Below are positions 42,371 to 50,942 of a stretch of 64,000 nucleotides of DNA, piece after piece (the stretch's first letter is position 1; each line of letters starts with the position of its first letter). The stretch comes from Enemella evansiae (GTDB lineage: Bacteria > Actinomycetota > Actinomycetes > Propionibacteriales > Propionibacteriaceae). The position numbers and the translations under genes were made by a program. The stretch lies in assembly GCF_002250705.1 (NCBI RefSeq), contig NZ_NMVP01000008.1, positions 1 through 64,000 on the forward strand, read 5' to 3'. Below the pieces are notes generated by a model. It saw only the letters and a list, made by a program, of their open reading frames with translations. It had not been told where the DNA came from and did not search any database.

Positions 42371-42414
42371 TGGGTTCATCTCGACACGGTCGCTGCGCGA
42401 CCTACTCGATGAAC
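42371..42414 (+). repeat. 44-bp REP-like repeat, right copy flanking the HNH gene
   Basis: Exact inverted copy of 40467-40510. It ends one base before the stop codon of the convergent acyl-CoA synthetase gene (stop at 42416-42418), so it occupies the whole space downstream of that gene and could terminate both transcripts. Confidence 0.85.
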
Positions 42415-42415
42415 G

Positions 42416-43915
42416 TCACTCCGCTGGGCGCAGTTCGCGTTTCAGGATCTTCCCGGATGCGTTGCGGGGCAAGGAATCGGAGAACTCGATGGACTTGGGC
42501 ACCTTGAACGGCGCAAGGCGCTCGCGGGCGTACGCGGTCAGCTCCTCGACGGTGACCGCGTCCTTCGCCACCACCACCGCATGCACGGCCTCGATCCACT
42601 TCGCATCGGGTACGCCGATCACGGCGACCTCCGCAACGGCGGGGTGCGAGTACAACGCATCCTCGACCTCGCGGGAGGCGACCACCACACCACCGGTGTT
42701 GATCACATCCTTGATCCGGTCCACAACGAAGATGAACCCCTCCTCGTCGATCCGGACCAGGTCCCCGGAATGGAACCAGTCACCGTCGAACGCCGCCTCG
42801 GTCTCCTCCGGCTTGTTCCAATAACCGGTACACAGCTGCGGTGAGCGGTAGACCACCTCACCGGTCCCACCGGGCGCCACCTCCGTACCCTCCGGATCGA
42901 CCACCCGCAACTCCACGAACAGCACCGGACGCCCCGCCGAATCCGGCCGCTCCACATGCTCCTCCGGCCGCAACACGGTCGCCAACGGCGCGATCTCGGA
43001 CTGCCCGAAACAGTTGTAGAACCCCGAGTTCGGCATCTTCTCCTGCAGTCGCTGCAGAACCGGCCCCGGCATGATCGACGCCCCGTAATAGCACTTCTCG
43101 ACCCCGGCCAGGTCCAACCCGGCCAGCGACTCGTGATTCGCCATCGCCACCCACAGCGTCGGCGCGGCGAAGAACGACCGATGCCCGTCCTCGGCCAGCC
43201 GACGCAGCACCTCGCCCGGATCCGGTACCTCCAGGATCGTGTTGCACCCACCGATCGCCAGTGCCGGCATGATGAACACGTGCAGCTGCGCCGAATGGTA
43301 GAGCGGCATCACATGCAGCGGATCGTCATCGGGCGCGAAGTCCAGCGCGGTCAGGCAGGACAGATACTCATGCACCAACGCCCGATGGGTCATCATCGCC
43401 CCCTTCGGCCGCGACGTGGTCCCCGAGGTGTAGAGCAACTGCACCAGATCGCCATCGGCCACCGCCGGCAACTCCGCCGGCAGCTCACCGGTGCGTACCA
43501 CCGCCCCGAAACTCTCCGGATCATCACGCAGCAGCACCAAACCACCCGACCACACCGACTCCAGATTCCCCGCCAACGCCGGATCCGCCAGCACCAACGA
43601 GGCACCGGAATCCTCAATCAGATAAGCCAATTCGCCACCGGTCAACGCATAGTTCAACGGCACATGCACCAACCCGGCCCGCGCACACGCCAGGAAGGCG
43701 ATCAGATAGGCATCGGAGTTCTTCCCGTACGCCGCCACCCGATCACCGGGGGACAGCCCACGACCGAGCAGGTACGCCGCCCCGCGGCTGGTCGCCTCGT
43801 CCAGCTCGCGATAGGTCCACTCCCGGTCGGCGAAGCGGACCGCCACCGCCTCGGGTGTACGCCGCGCGCTGCGGCGGATCAGGCCATCGACGGTGCTGAC
43901 GCGCGGATCGGTCAC
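42416..43915 (-). CDS. Long/medium-chain acyl-CoA synthetase (FadD-like)
   Basis: 499 residues from GTG at 43915 with AAGGGGAGA upstream, preferred over an ATG at 43969 that has no such site. It is an adenylate-forming enzyme: LLYTSGTTSRPKGAMMTH (P-loop), YNCFGQSEIAPL (A5), GDWFHSGDLVRIDEEGFI (A7-A8), VDRIKDVINTGGVVVASREVE, and PRNASGKILKREL with the catalytic Lys near the end. It probably activates a fatty or aromatic acid with CoA. The substrate pocket cannot be assigned. Confidence 0.88.
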   Translation of the reverse strand: MTDPRVSTVDGLIRRSARRTPEAVAVRFADREWTYRELDEATSRGAAYLLGRGLSPGDRVAAYGKNSDAYLIAFLACARAGLVHVPLNYALTGGELAYLIEDSGASLVLADPALAGNLESVWSGGLVLLRDDPESFGAVVRTGELPAELPAVADGDLVQLLYTSGTTSRPKGAMMTHRALVHEYLSCLTALDFAPDDDPLHVMPLYHSAQLHVFIMPALAIGGCNTILEVPDPGEVLRRLAEDGHRSFFAAPTLWVAMANHESLAGLDLAGVEKCYYGASIMPGPVLQRLQEKMPNSGFYNCFGQSEIAPLATVLRPEEHVERPDSAGRPVLFVELRVVDPEGTEVAPGGTGEVVYRSPQLCTGYWNKPEETEAAFDGDWFHSGDLVRIDEEGFIFVVDRIKDVINTGGVVVASREVEDALYSHPAVAEVAVIGVPDAKWIEAVHAVVVAKDAVTVEELTAYARERLAPFKVPKSIEFSDSLPRNASGKILKRELRPAE

Positions 43916-43986
43916 GATGTCTCCCCTTCGAGCAGGTACCTGGCCGCAAATATAGGGCGATAGCCTCACCGGGTGGAGGAAATGCG

Positions 43987-44838
43987 ATGACCGGAATCAT
44001 TCTCGCTGCCGTCATCGGTCTGCTGGTCGGGGTCGCCGGGTGCTTCCTGGCGCTGCGCCCGCGGCTGCTGCGCGACCAGGCCGAACTGGCCAACCGGGAG
44101 CAGCGGCAGCTCGAACTGACCGCCGACCTGTCCGACCGTGGCGAACGCCTCGCCGACACCGACCGTCGCCACGACGCATTCATCGGCCAGGCCGCCGACC
44201 AGCTCACCGCGCCCCTGCAGGTGCTGGACACCGAGCTCGCCGCCCTGCCCGAGCCGGAGACCGCGCAGCGTGAGGTGCGCCGGATCCGCCGGCTGGCGAC
44301 CGATCTGTCCACCCTGGCCAGGGTGCAGCGCGGTGAGGTCGACCTCGAGGTCACCGAGGTCGAACTGCGGGCCCTCGCCACCGAAATCGCCGACCGGCTG
44401 CGGCCCCAGTTCGAGGCCGCCGGCGGGGAACTCACCCTGCTCCCCGGCGGTACCGCCACCGTGCGGGCCGACCGCCGCCAGCTCGCCCAGGTGCTGATCA
44501 ACCTGCTCGGCAACGCGCTGCAGGCCAGCGCCGACCAGGCCCGACCGCAGGTGCTGATCGGCGTCTCCCGGACCAGCGTCGACGGTGCCCCGGTCGGTCG
44601 GATCACCATCACCGACAACGGTTCAGGGCTGCCGGCCGAGGAGACCGAGGCGGTCTTCGAGCGCTTCCACCGCGCCCCCGGATCGCGACCCGGCCCCGGT
44701 ACCGGGCTCGGGCTGACGATCTCTCGCGCCGTCATCGACGCCCAGCAGGGCCGGCTCGGGCTCACCTCGCCCGGTCCCGGACGCGGCGCGACCGCGACGA
44801 TCACCCTGCCGCGCCCGGAGCAGCCCGTCAGCGAATGA
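43987..44838 (+). CDS. Histidine-kinase-like protein lacking the canonical phospho-acceptor His
   Basis: 283 residues, ATG with GGAGGAAA upstream. One N-terminal membrane helix (about residues 3-24), then a coiled-coil-like linker, a DHp-like helix pair and a HATPase_c domain with N-box NLLGNALQAS, G1 DNGSGLP and G2 GTGLGLTIS. In the H-box position (usual SHELRTPL) it reads ADQLTAPL, so residue 71 is Asp. There is a His at about residue 58 in DRRHDAF, out of register. No response regulator is adjacent. It may be a pseudokinase, an ATPase partner of another kinase, or use a different acceptor. Confidence 0.8.
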   Translation: MTGIILAAVIGLLVGVAGCFLALRPRLLRDQAELANREQRQLELTADLSDRGERLADTDRRHDAFIGQAADQLTAPLQVLDTELAALPEPETAQREVRRIRRLATDLSTLARVQRGEVDLEVTEVELRALATEIADRLRPQFEAAGGELTLLPGGTATVRADRRQLAQVLINLLGNALQASADQARPQVLIGVSRTSVDGAPVGRITITDNGSGLPAEETEAVFERFHRAPGSRPGPGTGLGLTISRAVIDAQQGRLGLTSPGPGRGATATITLPRPEQPVSE

Positions 44839-45154
44839 GCCAGGGCCGGCGGCGTACGCCGTCGCCGTCGACGAGGACCTCGAGCGGGCCGATCCGACCC
44901 AGCAGCACGGTGGTCTCACCCCGGCCGAGATCCGCGACATCCTCGATCAGCTGATCCAGCTGGTCGGGGTCGCTCAACCGCTCATCCACTCGCACCCCGA
45001 GCCCCAGCGCCTCCGCCAACTCGGCCGCCTCCGCCTCGGTCGCCGCCCACAGACCGGCCACCCGCTCCGCCCCCAGCGCGGCGAGCAGTGCCCGCCGGTC
45101 GAACCCATCCACTGCGACGAACAACAACCGGGCCGGGCACTGCAGGTCGCTCAT
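44828..45154 (-). CDS. Small uncharacterised protein coupled to SixA-type phosphatase
   Basis: 108 residues, ATG overlapping the stop of the phosphatase gene (ATGA). LLFVAVDGFDRRALLAALGAERVAGLWAATEAEAAELAEALGL (opening part) and VRVDERLSDPDQLDQLIEDVADL resemble the helical middle part of the histidine phosphatase fold, where genes usually have xETAEALGL, but there is no RHG motif or catalytic His. It could be a degenerate partner. The last 11 bp overlap the end of the convergent kinase-like gene. Confidence 0.6.
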   Translation of the reverse strand: MSDLQCPARLLFVAVDGFDRRALLAALGAERVAGLWAATEAEAAELAEALGLGVRVDERLSDPDQLDQLIEDVADLGRGETTVLLGRIGPLEVLVDGDGVRRRPWLIR

Positions 45155-45654
45155 CAGCCGTGCCAGACCTCGACCAGGCGTACGCCCGCCGGTTCGGCCC
45201 AGTCGCCGGTCACCTCGAGCACCGCCAGCGTCGCCGGCGGGTAGCCGCGGGCGATGGACTCCAGCGCCTTCGGCTCCGAGGTCTGCTCATCGGCGAGCGC
45301 GTGCGCCAGGGTGGGGATGCCGGGCGCGTGCCCGACCACCAGCACCACCCGCTGGCCCGGGTCGCTCTCCGCGACATGCCGCTCGATCGTCTCCGAACCG
45401 GCGTTGTAGAGGTCCTCCAGCAGTTCGAGATCGACCCCCGGATTGAGCCGCTCGGCGGTCTCCCGGGTGCGCAGCGCCGCCGAGCAGAGCACCCGGTCGA
45501 CGCGCATTCCCTGCTCGGCAAGGATTTCGGCGAGGTGGTCCGCCTGCGAACGGCCGGCATCGGTGAGCGGACGGTCGATGTCACCGCGGCCGGGGGAGAA
45601 GTCCACCGCCTGCGCGTGCCGCAGCAACAACAGCGTTCGGTGCTCGTCCATCAC
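45154..45654 (-). CDS. Histidine phosphatase, SixA type
   Basis: 166 residues; the start is GTG at 45654 (or the next codon, ATG at 45651), with GAGAGG upstream. The catalytic LLLRHAQAVDFSPGRGDIDRPLT gives the phospho-accepting His; the second His is in VVLVVGHAPGIP, and ALRTRETAERL supplies the conserved Arg and Glu. Relatives remove phosphate from phospho-histidine in phosphorelays or act on small phosphoesters. It is followed, with translational coupling, by the small protein at 44828. Confidence 0.87.
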   Translation of the reverse strand: MMDEHRTLLLLRHAQAVDFSPGRGDIDRPLTDAGRSQADHLAEILAEQGMRVDRVLCSAALRTRETAERLNPGVDLELLEDLYNAGSETIERHVAESDPGQRVVLVVGHAPGIPTLAHALADEQTSEPKALESIARGYPPATLAVLEVTGDWAEPAGVRLVEVWHG

Positions 45655-45663
45655 ATCGACCTC

Positions 45664-46704
45664 TCAGTCAGGTTTGTGGGCCACCAGCAGATCACGGTTG
45701 ATCGAGGAATCCACCCGGTGCGCGAACTCCAACCACGGCCCGCCGTCGCGCACCTCCAGCCCGGCGCGCTGCAACACCGCGGCGAGATCCTCGCGGGACA
45801 GGCCCAGGGTGTTCCAGCTCAGCCCGAGCGCGCCGCCGGGCACCAGCTGCTCCGCCCAGCCACCCACGGCCTCACCGAGCAACCCGGCTGGGGAGCGATC
45901 GCGCGTACCCTTTGGCTCTGCAAGCAACCGCGATTTCCCGGCCACCCCGACCACATCGGTGCGGGATCCGTGCACCACGCCGTAGGGGGCGTCGGCGACG
46001 ATCGCCTCGAACCGCCGCTTTCCGAACAGGGCCTTGGAATTGCGGGTATCGCCGGTGAACACCGTCAGGCTCGCCCGGCGGCCGCTCGGCAGGGTCGCGG
46101 TGACATCGAACCGCTTGCCGATCGACTTGCCCTCCCGGCGTACCGGTGACATCTCGGCGTTGTGCTTGAGCCGCTTGCGCCGCAACCAGGTCTTCCAGAA
46201 CCCGGCCATCGCCTCGACCGACTTCTGATCGGCCTCCACCCCGGCCGCATCCAACCCGGACAGCCAGGCCACCGCCGCCGTGGTACCGCGGCCGGCCAGC
46301 GGATCCAGCACCGTCCACTGCCGATCCCGCGGCGCGGTCACCTGGGACAGCGTCACGTTCAGCAGCAGGCGGGTGAACTGCTCGTTGGTCTTGCCCTGGT
46401 ACTTCGGGATGGTGACGAAGTCGTCGTCCAACTCATCGACCACGGGTAGCTCCCGGGGCCGGAGAAGGTGGGCGTCGACCTCCTCGAACAGCGCCAACCG
46501 GGCCGACTGGCCGGCGACCGTGCGCAGCAGATCCTCACCGGGCGAGGCGTCGAAGGCCAGATAGTCGATGCCCGCGATCCGTTGCGGGGCAACCGAATCC
46601 AGCCCGGCGCAGATCTGCAGCTCGGCCGCCGCCAAGCGGTCGGCCGAGCCGGCGTACACCCGATTCGCGGCCGGAGACAACAACAGCAGCAGCCGGGAAC
46701 TCAC
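45664..46704 (-). CDS. TRM11/THUMP-like SAM-dependent methyltransferase
   Basis: 346 residues, GTG start. An N-terminal region of about 110 residues ends in PKYQGKTNEQFTRLLLNVTLSQV. The Rossmann domain has TVLDPLAGRGTTAAVAW (motif I) and FEAIVADAPYGVVHG, where the DAPYG segment takes the place of the (D/N)PPY motif of N2-guanosine tRNA methyltransferases. This fits the TRM11-like group, so RNA guanine modification is likely. It ends 9 bp before the SixA-type gene, so the genes could share a transcript. Confidence 0.75.
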   Translation of the reverse strand: MSSRLLLLLSPAANRVYAGSADRLAAAELQICAGLDSVAPQRIAGIDYLAFDASPGEDLLRTVAGQSARLALFEEVDAHLLRPRELPVVDELDDDFVTIPKYQGKTNEQFTRLLLNVTLSQVTAPRDRQWTVLDPLAGRGTTAAVAWLSGLDAAGVEADQKSVEAMAGFWKTWLRRKRLKHNAEMSPVRREGKSIGKRFDVTATLPSGRRASLTVFTGDTRNSKALFGKRRFEAIVADAPYGVVHGSRTDVVGVAGKSRLLAEPKGTRDRSPAGLLGEAVGGWAEQLVPGGALGLSWNTLGLSREDLAAVLQRAGLEVRDGGPWLEFAHRVDSSINRDLLVAHKPD

Positions 46705-46717
46705 GCGGGGGTCGACC

Positions 46718-47284
46718 TCAGATCAGCTTGTGGTGCGCCTCGAACGAGGTGCCCTTGGCGCGCTCGAAGGAGGCATGGATCTCGGCTTCGGCATCCACCC
46801 GGCCGGCCCAGGTGGCACCCTCGACGGACTTGCCGGGCTCGAGGTCCTTGTAGACGGTGAAGAAGTGCTCGATCTCCAGGACCGAATAGGTCGGCAGATC
46901 CTCGAGATCCTGCAGATGGTCGCGGCGATGGTCGTCGGTCGGGACGCAGATCACCTTGTCGTCACCACCGGCCTCATCGGTCATCCGGAACATGCCGATC
47001 GCCCGGCACTCGATCAGGCAACCGGGGAAGGTCGGCTCCGGGACGAGCACCAGCGCGTCCAGCGGATCGCCGTCCTCGCCGAGGGTGCCCTCGATGAAGC
47101 CGTAGTCGGAGGGGTACTGGGTGGAGGTGAAGAGGGTGCGGTCGAGGCGGATCCGACCGGTCTCGTGGTCGACCTCGTACTTGTTCTTCTGTCCCTTGGG
47201 GATTTCGACGGTCACATCGAAACGGATGCCCTTCGGCGGTTCGGGGGCGTCCTGGCCGGCCGGGGCGGAGTACTCTTCAGTCAC
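46718..47284 (-). CDS. ppa: Soluble inorganic pyrophosphatase (family I)
   Basis: 188 residues from GTG at 47284 with a GAGAGG site. It hydrolyses PPi (EC 3.6.1.1). [22 protein letters not shown] is the start of the fold; [27 protein letters not shown] contains the signature DxDPxD-type metal site (EDGDPLDAL). The N-terminus is 15-20 residues longer than in the shortest family members. It is divergent from dacB, as in many actinobacteria. Confidence 0.95.
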   Translation of the reverse strand: MTEEYSAPAGQDAPEPPKGIRFDVTVEIPKGQKNKYEVDHETGRIRLDRTLFTSTQYPSDYGFIEGTLGEDGDPLDALVLVPEPTFPGCLIECRAIGMFRMTDEAGGDDKVICVPTDDHRRDHLQDLEDLPTYSVLEIEHFFTVYKDLEPGKSVEGATWAGRVDAEAEIHASFERAKGTSFEAHHKLI

Positions 47285-47342
47285 CAATGACCCTCTCTGT
47301 GATGTGTACGCCACAGACCATACCGTTACCCCCGGGAGCCAG

Positions 47343-48776
47343 ATGCCAAACAGCCGCCGCGGGAGTGTGATGCTGCGCGCAGGGCTGCTGATGGCAGTCG
47401 TCGTGCTGGTCGTGGTGGGCCTGGTCACCGGTGTGGCCCAGTCGCTCGGCCGCAAGGGCCTCTACGCCACCGGGCTCTGGGTCGACGGGGGCGCCTCCAC
47501 CATCGATCCGAGCATCTTCGACCACGACGAGCAGCCCGCCGGCCTGCCGCCGCAACCCGCGGCGCCGGTGCTGGAACCGGCCACCCCGCAGCCCGGTACC
47601 AGGGCGGCCCGGGTCGCCGAGCGGATCGCCGCGGTCGGACCGATCGGCGGCCGGATGATGGGCCAGGTGGTCGACGAGGCCACCGGCGAGCAGGTCTATG
47701 CCAACAACACCGGCCAGGTCGGCACCCCGGCCTCCACGCTGAAGACCCTCACCACCGTGGCCGCACTGGACGCCTACGGCCCCGATCAGCGGTTCAGCAC
47801 CACCGTGCGCCGCGATCCGGCCGATCCGGGCAAGGTCTATCTGGTCGGCGGTGGTGACCCCTATCTGCTCGGCGGCGAACCCGCCGACGGCCGGGCCTCG
47901 ATCCTCACCCTGGCCCGCAGCACCGCCGAGGCGCTGCAGGCCCAGGGGCAGAGCGGGCCGGTCGAAGTGGTCACCGACAACACCCTGTTCAGCGGGCCCA
48001 CCTGGAACCCCGACTGGCTGCCCGGTTACCGGGACTACGCCGCCGACACCTCGGCGCTGTGGATCGACGGGGCCCGGATCAACAATCAGGCGATCGGTCC
48101 CCGGGACCGCGATCCGGCCCGCGGTGCCGGCAACGCCTTCGCCGCCGAACTCGGTCGTCGGGGTGTGCAGGTGACCGCGGTGAACGCCGGTAGTGCGCCG
48201 CAGCAGGCCGCCCAGCTCGCCCAGGTCAAGGGCCTGCCGTTGGAACGGATCGTCGAGCAGATCCTGATCTACTCCGACAACGACGCCGCCGAGGTGCTGT
48301 TCCGCCACGTCGGGCGTACCGGTGGCCGCAGCGGTTCGATCGCCGACGCCCAGGCCGCGATGCAGCAGACCCTGACCAGGCTCGGCGCCTGGACCGACGG
48401 GATGCGGATCGTTGACGGCTCCGGGTTGGCCCGCAGCAATCTCGCCTCGGTGACCTCGCTGACCCGGGTCGTGCAGCTCGCCGTCTCCGCCGACCACCCT
48501 CAGCTGCGGGCGCTGGCCACCGGGATGTCGGTCGCCGGGGTGGAGGGCACCCTGGCCGGCCGCTATCTGGAGGACGGTACCCAGGCCGGCCGCGGGCTGG
48601 TCCGGGCCAAGACCGGCACCCTGACCCGGGTGCATTCGATGGCCGGCTACGTCCGCGCCGGCGACGGCGCGCTGCTGGTCTATTCGTTCATCATCAACGA
48701 CGACCAGAACGAGTACGCCGACCGGGTCTGGCTGGACCGGGTGACCGCGGCGCTGGCGAGCTGCGGCTGCAGTTGA
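47343..48776 (+). CDS. dacB: D-alanyl-D-alanine carboxypeptidase/endopeptidase, PBP4 (S13)
   Basis: 477 residues from ATG at 47343. A basic N-terminus is followed by one membrane or signal helix (about residues 11-33), then a Pro-rich linker. The S13 active-site motifs are ASTLKTL (Ser131-Lys134), YSDNDAAEV (SxN), and KTGTLTRV (KTG). It trims or cleaves D-Ala peptides in peptidoglycan at the outer face of the membrane. It is the first gene of the following plus-strand series of cell-wall and tRNA/purine genes. Confidence 0.92.
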   Translation: MPNSRRGSVMLRAGLLMAVVVLVVVGLVTGVAQSLGRKGLYATGLWVDGGASTIDPSIFDHDEQPAGLPPQPAAPVLEPATPQPGTRAARVAERIAAVGPIGGRMMGQVVDEATGEQVYANNTGQVGTPASTLKTLTTVAALDAYGPDQRFSTTVRRDPADPGKVYLVGGGDPYLLGGEPADGRASILTLARSTAEALQAQGQSGPVEVVTDNTLFSGPTWNPDWLPGYRDYAADTSALWIDGARINNQAIGPRDRDPARGAGNAFAAELGRRGVQVTAVNAGSAPQQAAQLAQVKGLPLERIVEQILIYSDNDAAEVLFRHVGRTGGRSGSIADAQAAMQQTLTRLGAWTDGMRIVDGSGLARSNLASVTSLTRVVQLAVSADHPQLRALATGMSVAGVEGTLAGRYLEDGTQAGRGLVRAKTGTLTRVHSMAGYVRAGDGALLVYSFIINDDQNEYADRVWLDRVTAALASCGCS

Positions 48777-48810
48777 CTCCCGGTGGAAGACCTCTGACCA
48801 CCGTCGCTGT

Positions 48811-48852
48811 GTGGAACTTTCCACCCCCTTCGCTCTGGTGGAAGTGACTTCC
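48811..48852. promoter_or_regulatory. Two adjacent palindromes upstream of the M15 peptidase gene
   Basis: GTGGAA, CT, TTCCAC (48811-48824) and GGAAGT, G, ACTTCC (48840-48852), plus GGTGGAAG at 48782. They lie 60-100 bp before the start codon of the secreted peptidase and share the GGAA core, suggesting a regulator with repeated half-sites. They may also help terminate dacB transcription. Confidence 0.45.
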
Positions 48853-48910
48853 CGACTGATTCGGTAAGGGGCATCCACCACCCCCCACTGGGGCCACCAG
48901 GGAGTCAGAC

Positions 48911-49837
48911 ATGAAGCTGCGCAAGAAGATCCTCGTCACCGCCGCCGCGACGCTCGCGGTCACCGCACCAACCCTCGCCGTCGTCAACACCGTCGCACCG
49001 GCAGCCACCGCCGACGCCGCCGGTATCCCGACCTCCGGGTTGCCGGTGCTCAAGCAGGGCGCCACCGGCAACGCCGTGAAGGCCATCCAGGCCGCCGTCG
49101 GCACCGGCGTCGACGGCAGCTACGGCCCGAAGACGGTCGCCGCGGTGAAGGCATTCCAGAAGTCCAAGGGCCTGAGCGCCGACGGCGTGACCGGGCCGAA
49201 GACCTGGGACAAGGCACTCGGCGTGGTCCGCTACGGATCCAAGGGCACCGCGGTGAAGGCGCTGCAGGGCCGCCTCGGACTGCAGGTCGACGGCAACTTC
49301 GGCCCGAAGACCAAGGCCTCGGTCATCAACTTCCAGCGCACCAACGGCCTGAGCGCGGACGGGGTCGTCGGCCCCGCCACCTGGTCGAAGCTGCTCCGCG
49401 GTTCCTCCGGCGGCAGCGGTGGCAGCGGTGGCGGCAGCGGCAGCTGCCCCAACCCGCGCAACTTCGCCAACGGCAAGCTGCCGAGCTCGGCGCTGGTCGC
49501 CGTACCCGGCAACAGCAAGGAGCAGATGAGCTGCACCCTGCTGAAGGACTACACCGCGATGAACAACGCCTTCAAGGCCGCCCACGGCGGCCGGGACATC
49601 ACCGTCAACGACGGCTACCGCAGCCTCGCCCGCCAGCAGTACTTCTGGGACTGCTACAAGACCAAGAAGTGCAACAACGGCAACCTGGCTGCCCGGCCCG
49701 GCACCTCCAACCACGGCTGGGGCCGCGCCTTCGACGTCGGCCGGGACGGCCGGGACTGGCTGCACCGCAACGCCGGCAAGTACGGCTTCGTGTTCGACGT
49801 CTCCTCCGAGAGCTGGCACATGACCTACAAGCGCTGA
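48911..49837 (+). CDS. Secreted peptidoglycan-binding M15 D-Ala-D-Ala carboxypeptidase (VanY-like)
   Basis: 308 residues with CAGGGAG upstream of the ATG. A Sec signal peptide ends near residue 37. Two PG_binding_1 repeats follow (about residues 43-95 and 97-150; QGATGNAVKAIQAAVG and YGSKGTAVKALQGRLG), then a Gly/Ser linker and an M15B catalytic domain. Zinc ligands are in SNHGWGRAFDVG (His268, Asp275) and ESWHMTY. DGYRSLARQQ is the substrate-side motif. It probably removes terminal D-Ala or cuts cross-bridges. Confidence 0.92.
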   Translation: MKLRKKILVTAAATLAVTAPTLAVVNTVAPAATADAAGIPTSGLPVLKQGATGNAVKAIQAAVGTGVDGSYGPKTVAAVKAFQKSKGLSADGVTGPKTWDKALGVVRYGSKGTAVKALQGRLGLQVDGNFGPKTKASVINFQRTNGLSADGVVGPATWSKLLRGSSGGSGGSGGGSGSCPNPRNFANGKLPSSALVAVPGNSKEQMSCTLLKDYTAMNNAFKAAHGGRDITVNDGYRSLARQQYFWDCYKTKKCNNGNLAARPGTSNHGWGRAFDVGRDGRDWLHRNAGKYGFVFDVSSESWHMTYKR

Positions 49838-49897
49838 GCCAGCAGCGTTCGAGTACGCCCCGGCGGGCCGCGGATTCTGATCCCGGCCCGCCGCGCG

Positions 49898-49903
49898 TAC
49901 GCT
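49898..49903 (+). promoter_or_regulatory. Leaderless -10 box of the DUF2342 gene
   Basis: TACGCT, 7 nt, then ATG at 49911, without a Shine-Dalgarno. It indicates that the DUF2342-tilS-hpt genes have their own promoter. Confidence 0.45.
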
Positions 49904-49910
49904 CGCAGCC

Positions 49911-50942
49911 ATGACAGCCCCGCGAGGAGTGACAGGGATGCTGCCCCCGATCGACTGGGAGCTGGCCATCGGTACCGGTTCCCGACTGATCCCGGCGGGC
50001 CCGCAGGTCACCCCTGCCGAAGCGGCCGAGGCGGTGGCCGAGCTCCGCGCCGGCGCCACCCGCGCCCAGCCACTGGTCGCCGAGACCGCCCAGTTGACCG
50101 CTCCGCCGGACTCCGCACCGGTGCTCATCGTCGACCGGCGCAGCTGGCTGCGCGCCAACGTCGAATCGATGCGCGGGGTCCTCGGCGGTGACCTGCCCGG
50201 CGAGCCGAACCGGCGACCCGGCCGCGGTGGCCGCGCCGCGGCGGTCGAACTGGGCAGCGTGCTGGCCTGGCTCGGTACCAAGGTGCTCGGCCAGTTCGAC
50301 CCCTTCCACGCACCGGCCGGCCGGCTGCTGCTGGTCGCGCCGAACGTGCTGCACGCCGAACGCCAGCTGGGCGCCGACCCGCACGACTTCCGGCTCTGGG
50401 TCTGCCTGCACGAGGAGACCCACCGGGTGCAGTTCACCGCCCGGGCCTGGCTGCGGGACCACCTCCGGGCCGAGATGGACGGCCTGCTGGCCGGGCTGGA
50501 TCTGAACACCCCGGCCTTCGGTGAGCTGCTGAACCGGCTGCGCAACGACGCCGCCGGCGCCACCCTGCTCGACCTGATCGGCGCCGACGCCACCGACACC
50601 CGGAACCGGGTGGAGCGGGTGACCGCGCTGATGTCGCTGCTCGAGGGCCATGCCGATGTGGTGATGGACCGCGTCGGGCCGGAGGTGATCGGCTCGGTCA
50701 CCCAGATCCGGCAGCGCTTCGAGCGGCGGCGCAGCGGTCGCGGGCTGGACAAGGTGGTACGCCGGTTGCTCGGCATGGACCTCAAGCTCGCCCAGTACCG
50801 CGACGGCGCCCGCTTCTGCCGCGCCGTGGTCGACCGGGTCGGTTTCACCGGCTTCAACCAGGCTCTGGCCTCGCCCGCCGAACTGCCGAGCCTGGCCGAG
50901 ATCCACGACCCGGACGCCTGGCTGCGTCGGATGGGGGTATGA
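49911..50942 (+). CDS. Zinc-dependent metalloprotease family protein (DUF2342)
   Basis: 343 residues. The conserved metal motif LHEETHRVQF (HExxH, around residue 167) and a downstream EGHADVVMDRVG, which could supply the third ligand, place it in DUF2342, an actinobacterial family annotated as zinc-dependent metalloprotease or F420-biosynthesis-associated. No signal peptide or membrane helix is seen. It overlaps tilS by 4 bp (ATGA), a conserved neighbourhood. Its substrate is not known. Confidence 0.85.
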   Translation: MTAPRGVTGMLPPIDWELAIGTGSRLIPAGPQVTPAEAAEAVAELRAGATRAQPLVAETAQLTAPPDSAPVLIVDRRSWLRANVESMRGVLGGDLPGEPNRRPGRGGRAAAVELGSVLAWLGTKVLGQFDPFHAPAGRLLLVAPNVLHAERQLGADPHDFRLWVCLHEETHRVQFTARAWLRDHLRAEMDGLLAGLDLNTPAFGELLNRLRNDAAGATLLDLIGADATDTRNRVERVTALMSLLEGHADVVMDRVGPEVIGSVTQIRQRFERRRSGRGLDKVVRRLLGMDLKLAQYRDGARFCRAVVDRVGFTGFNQALASPAELPSLAEIHDPDAWLRRMGV

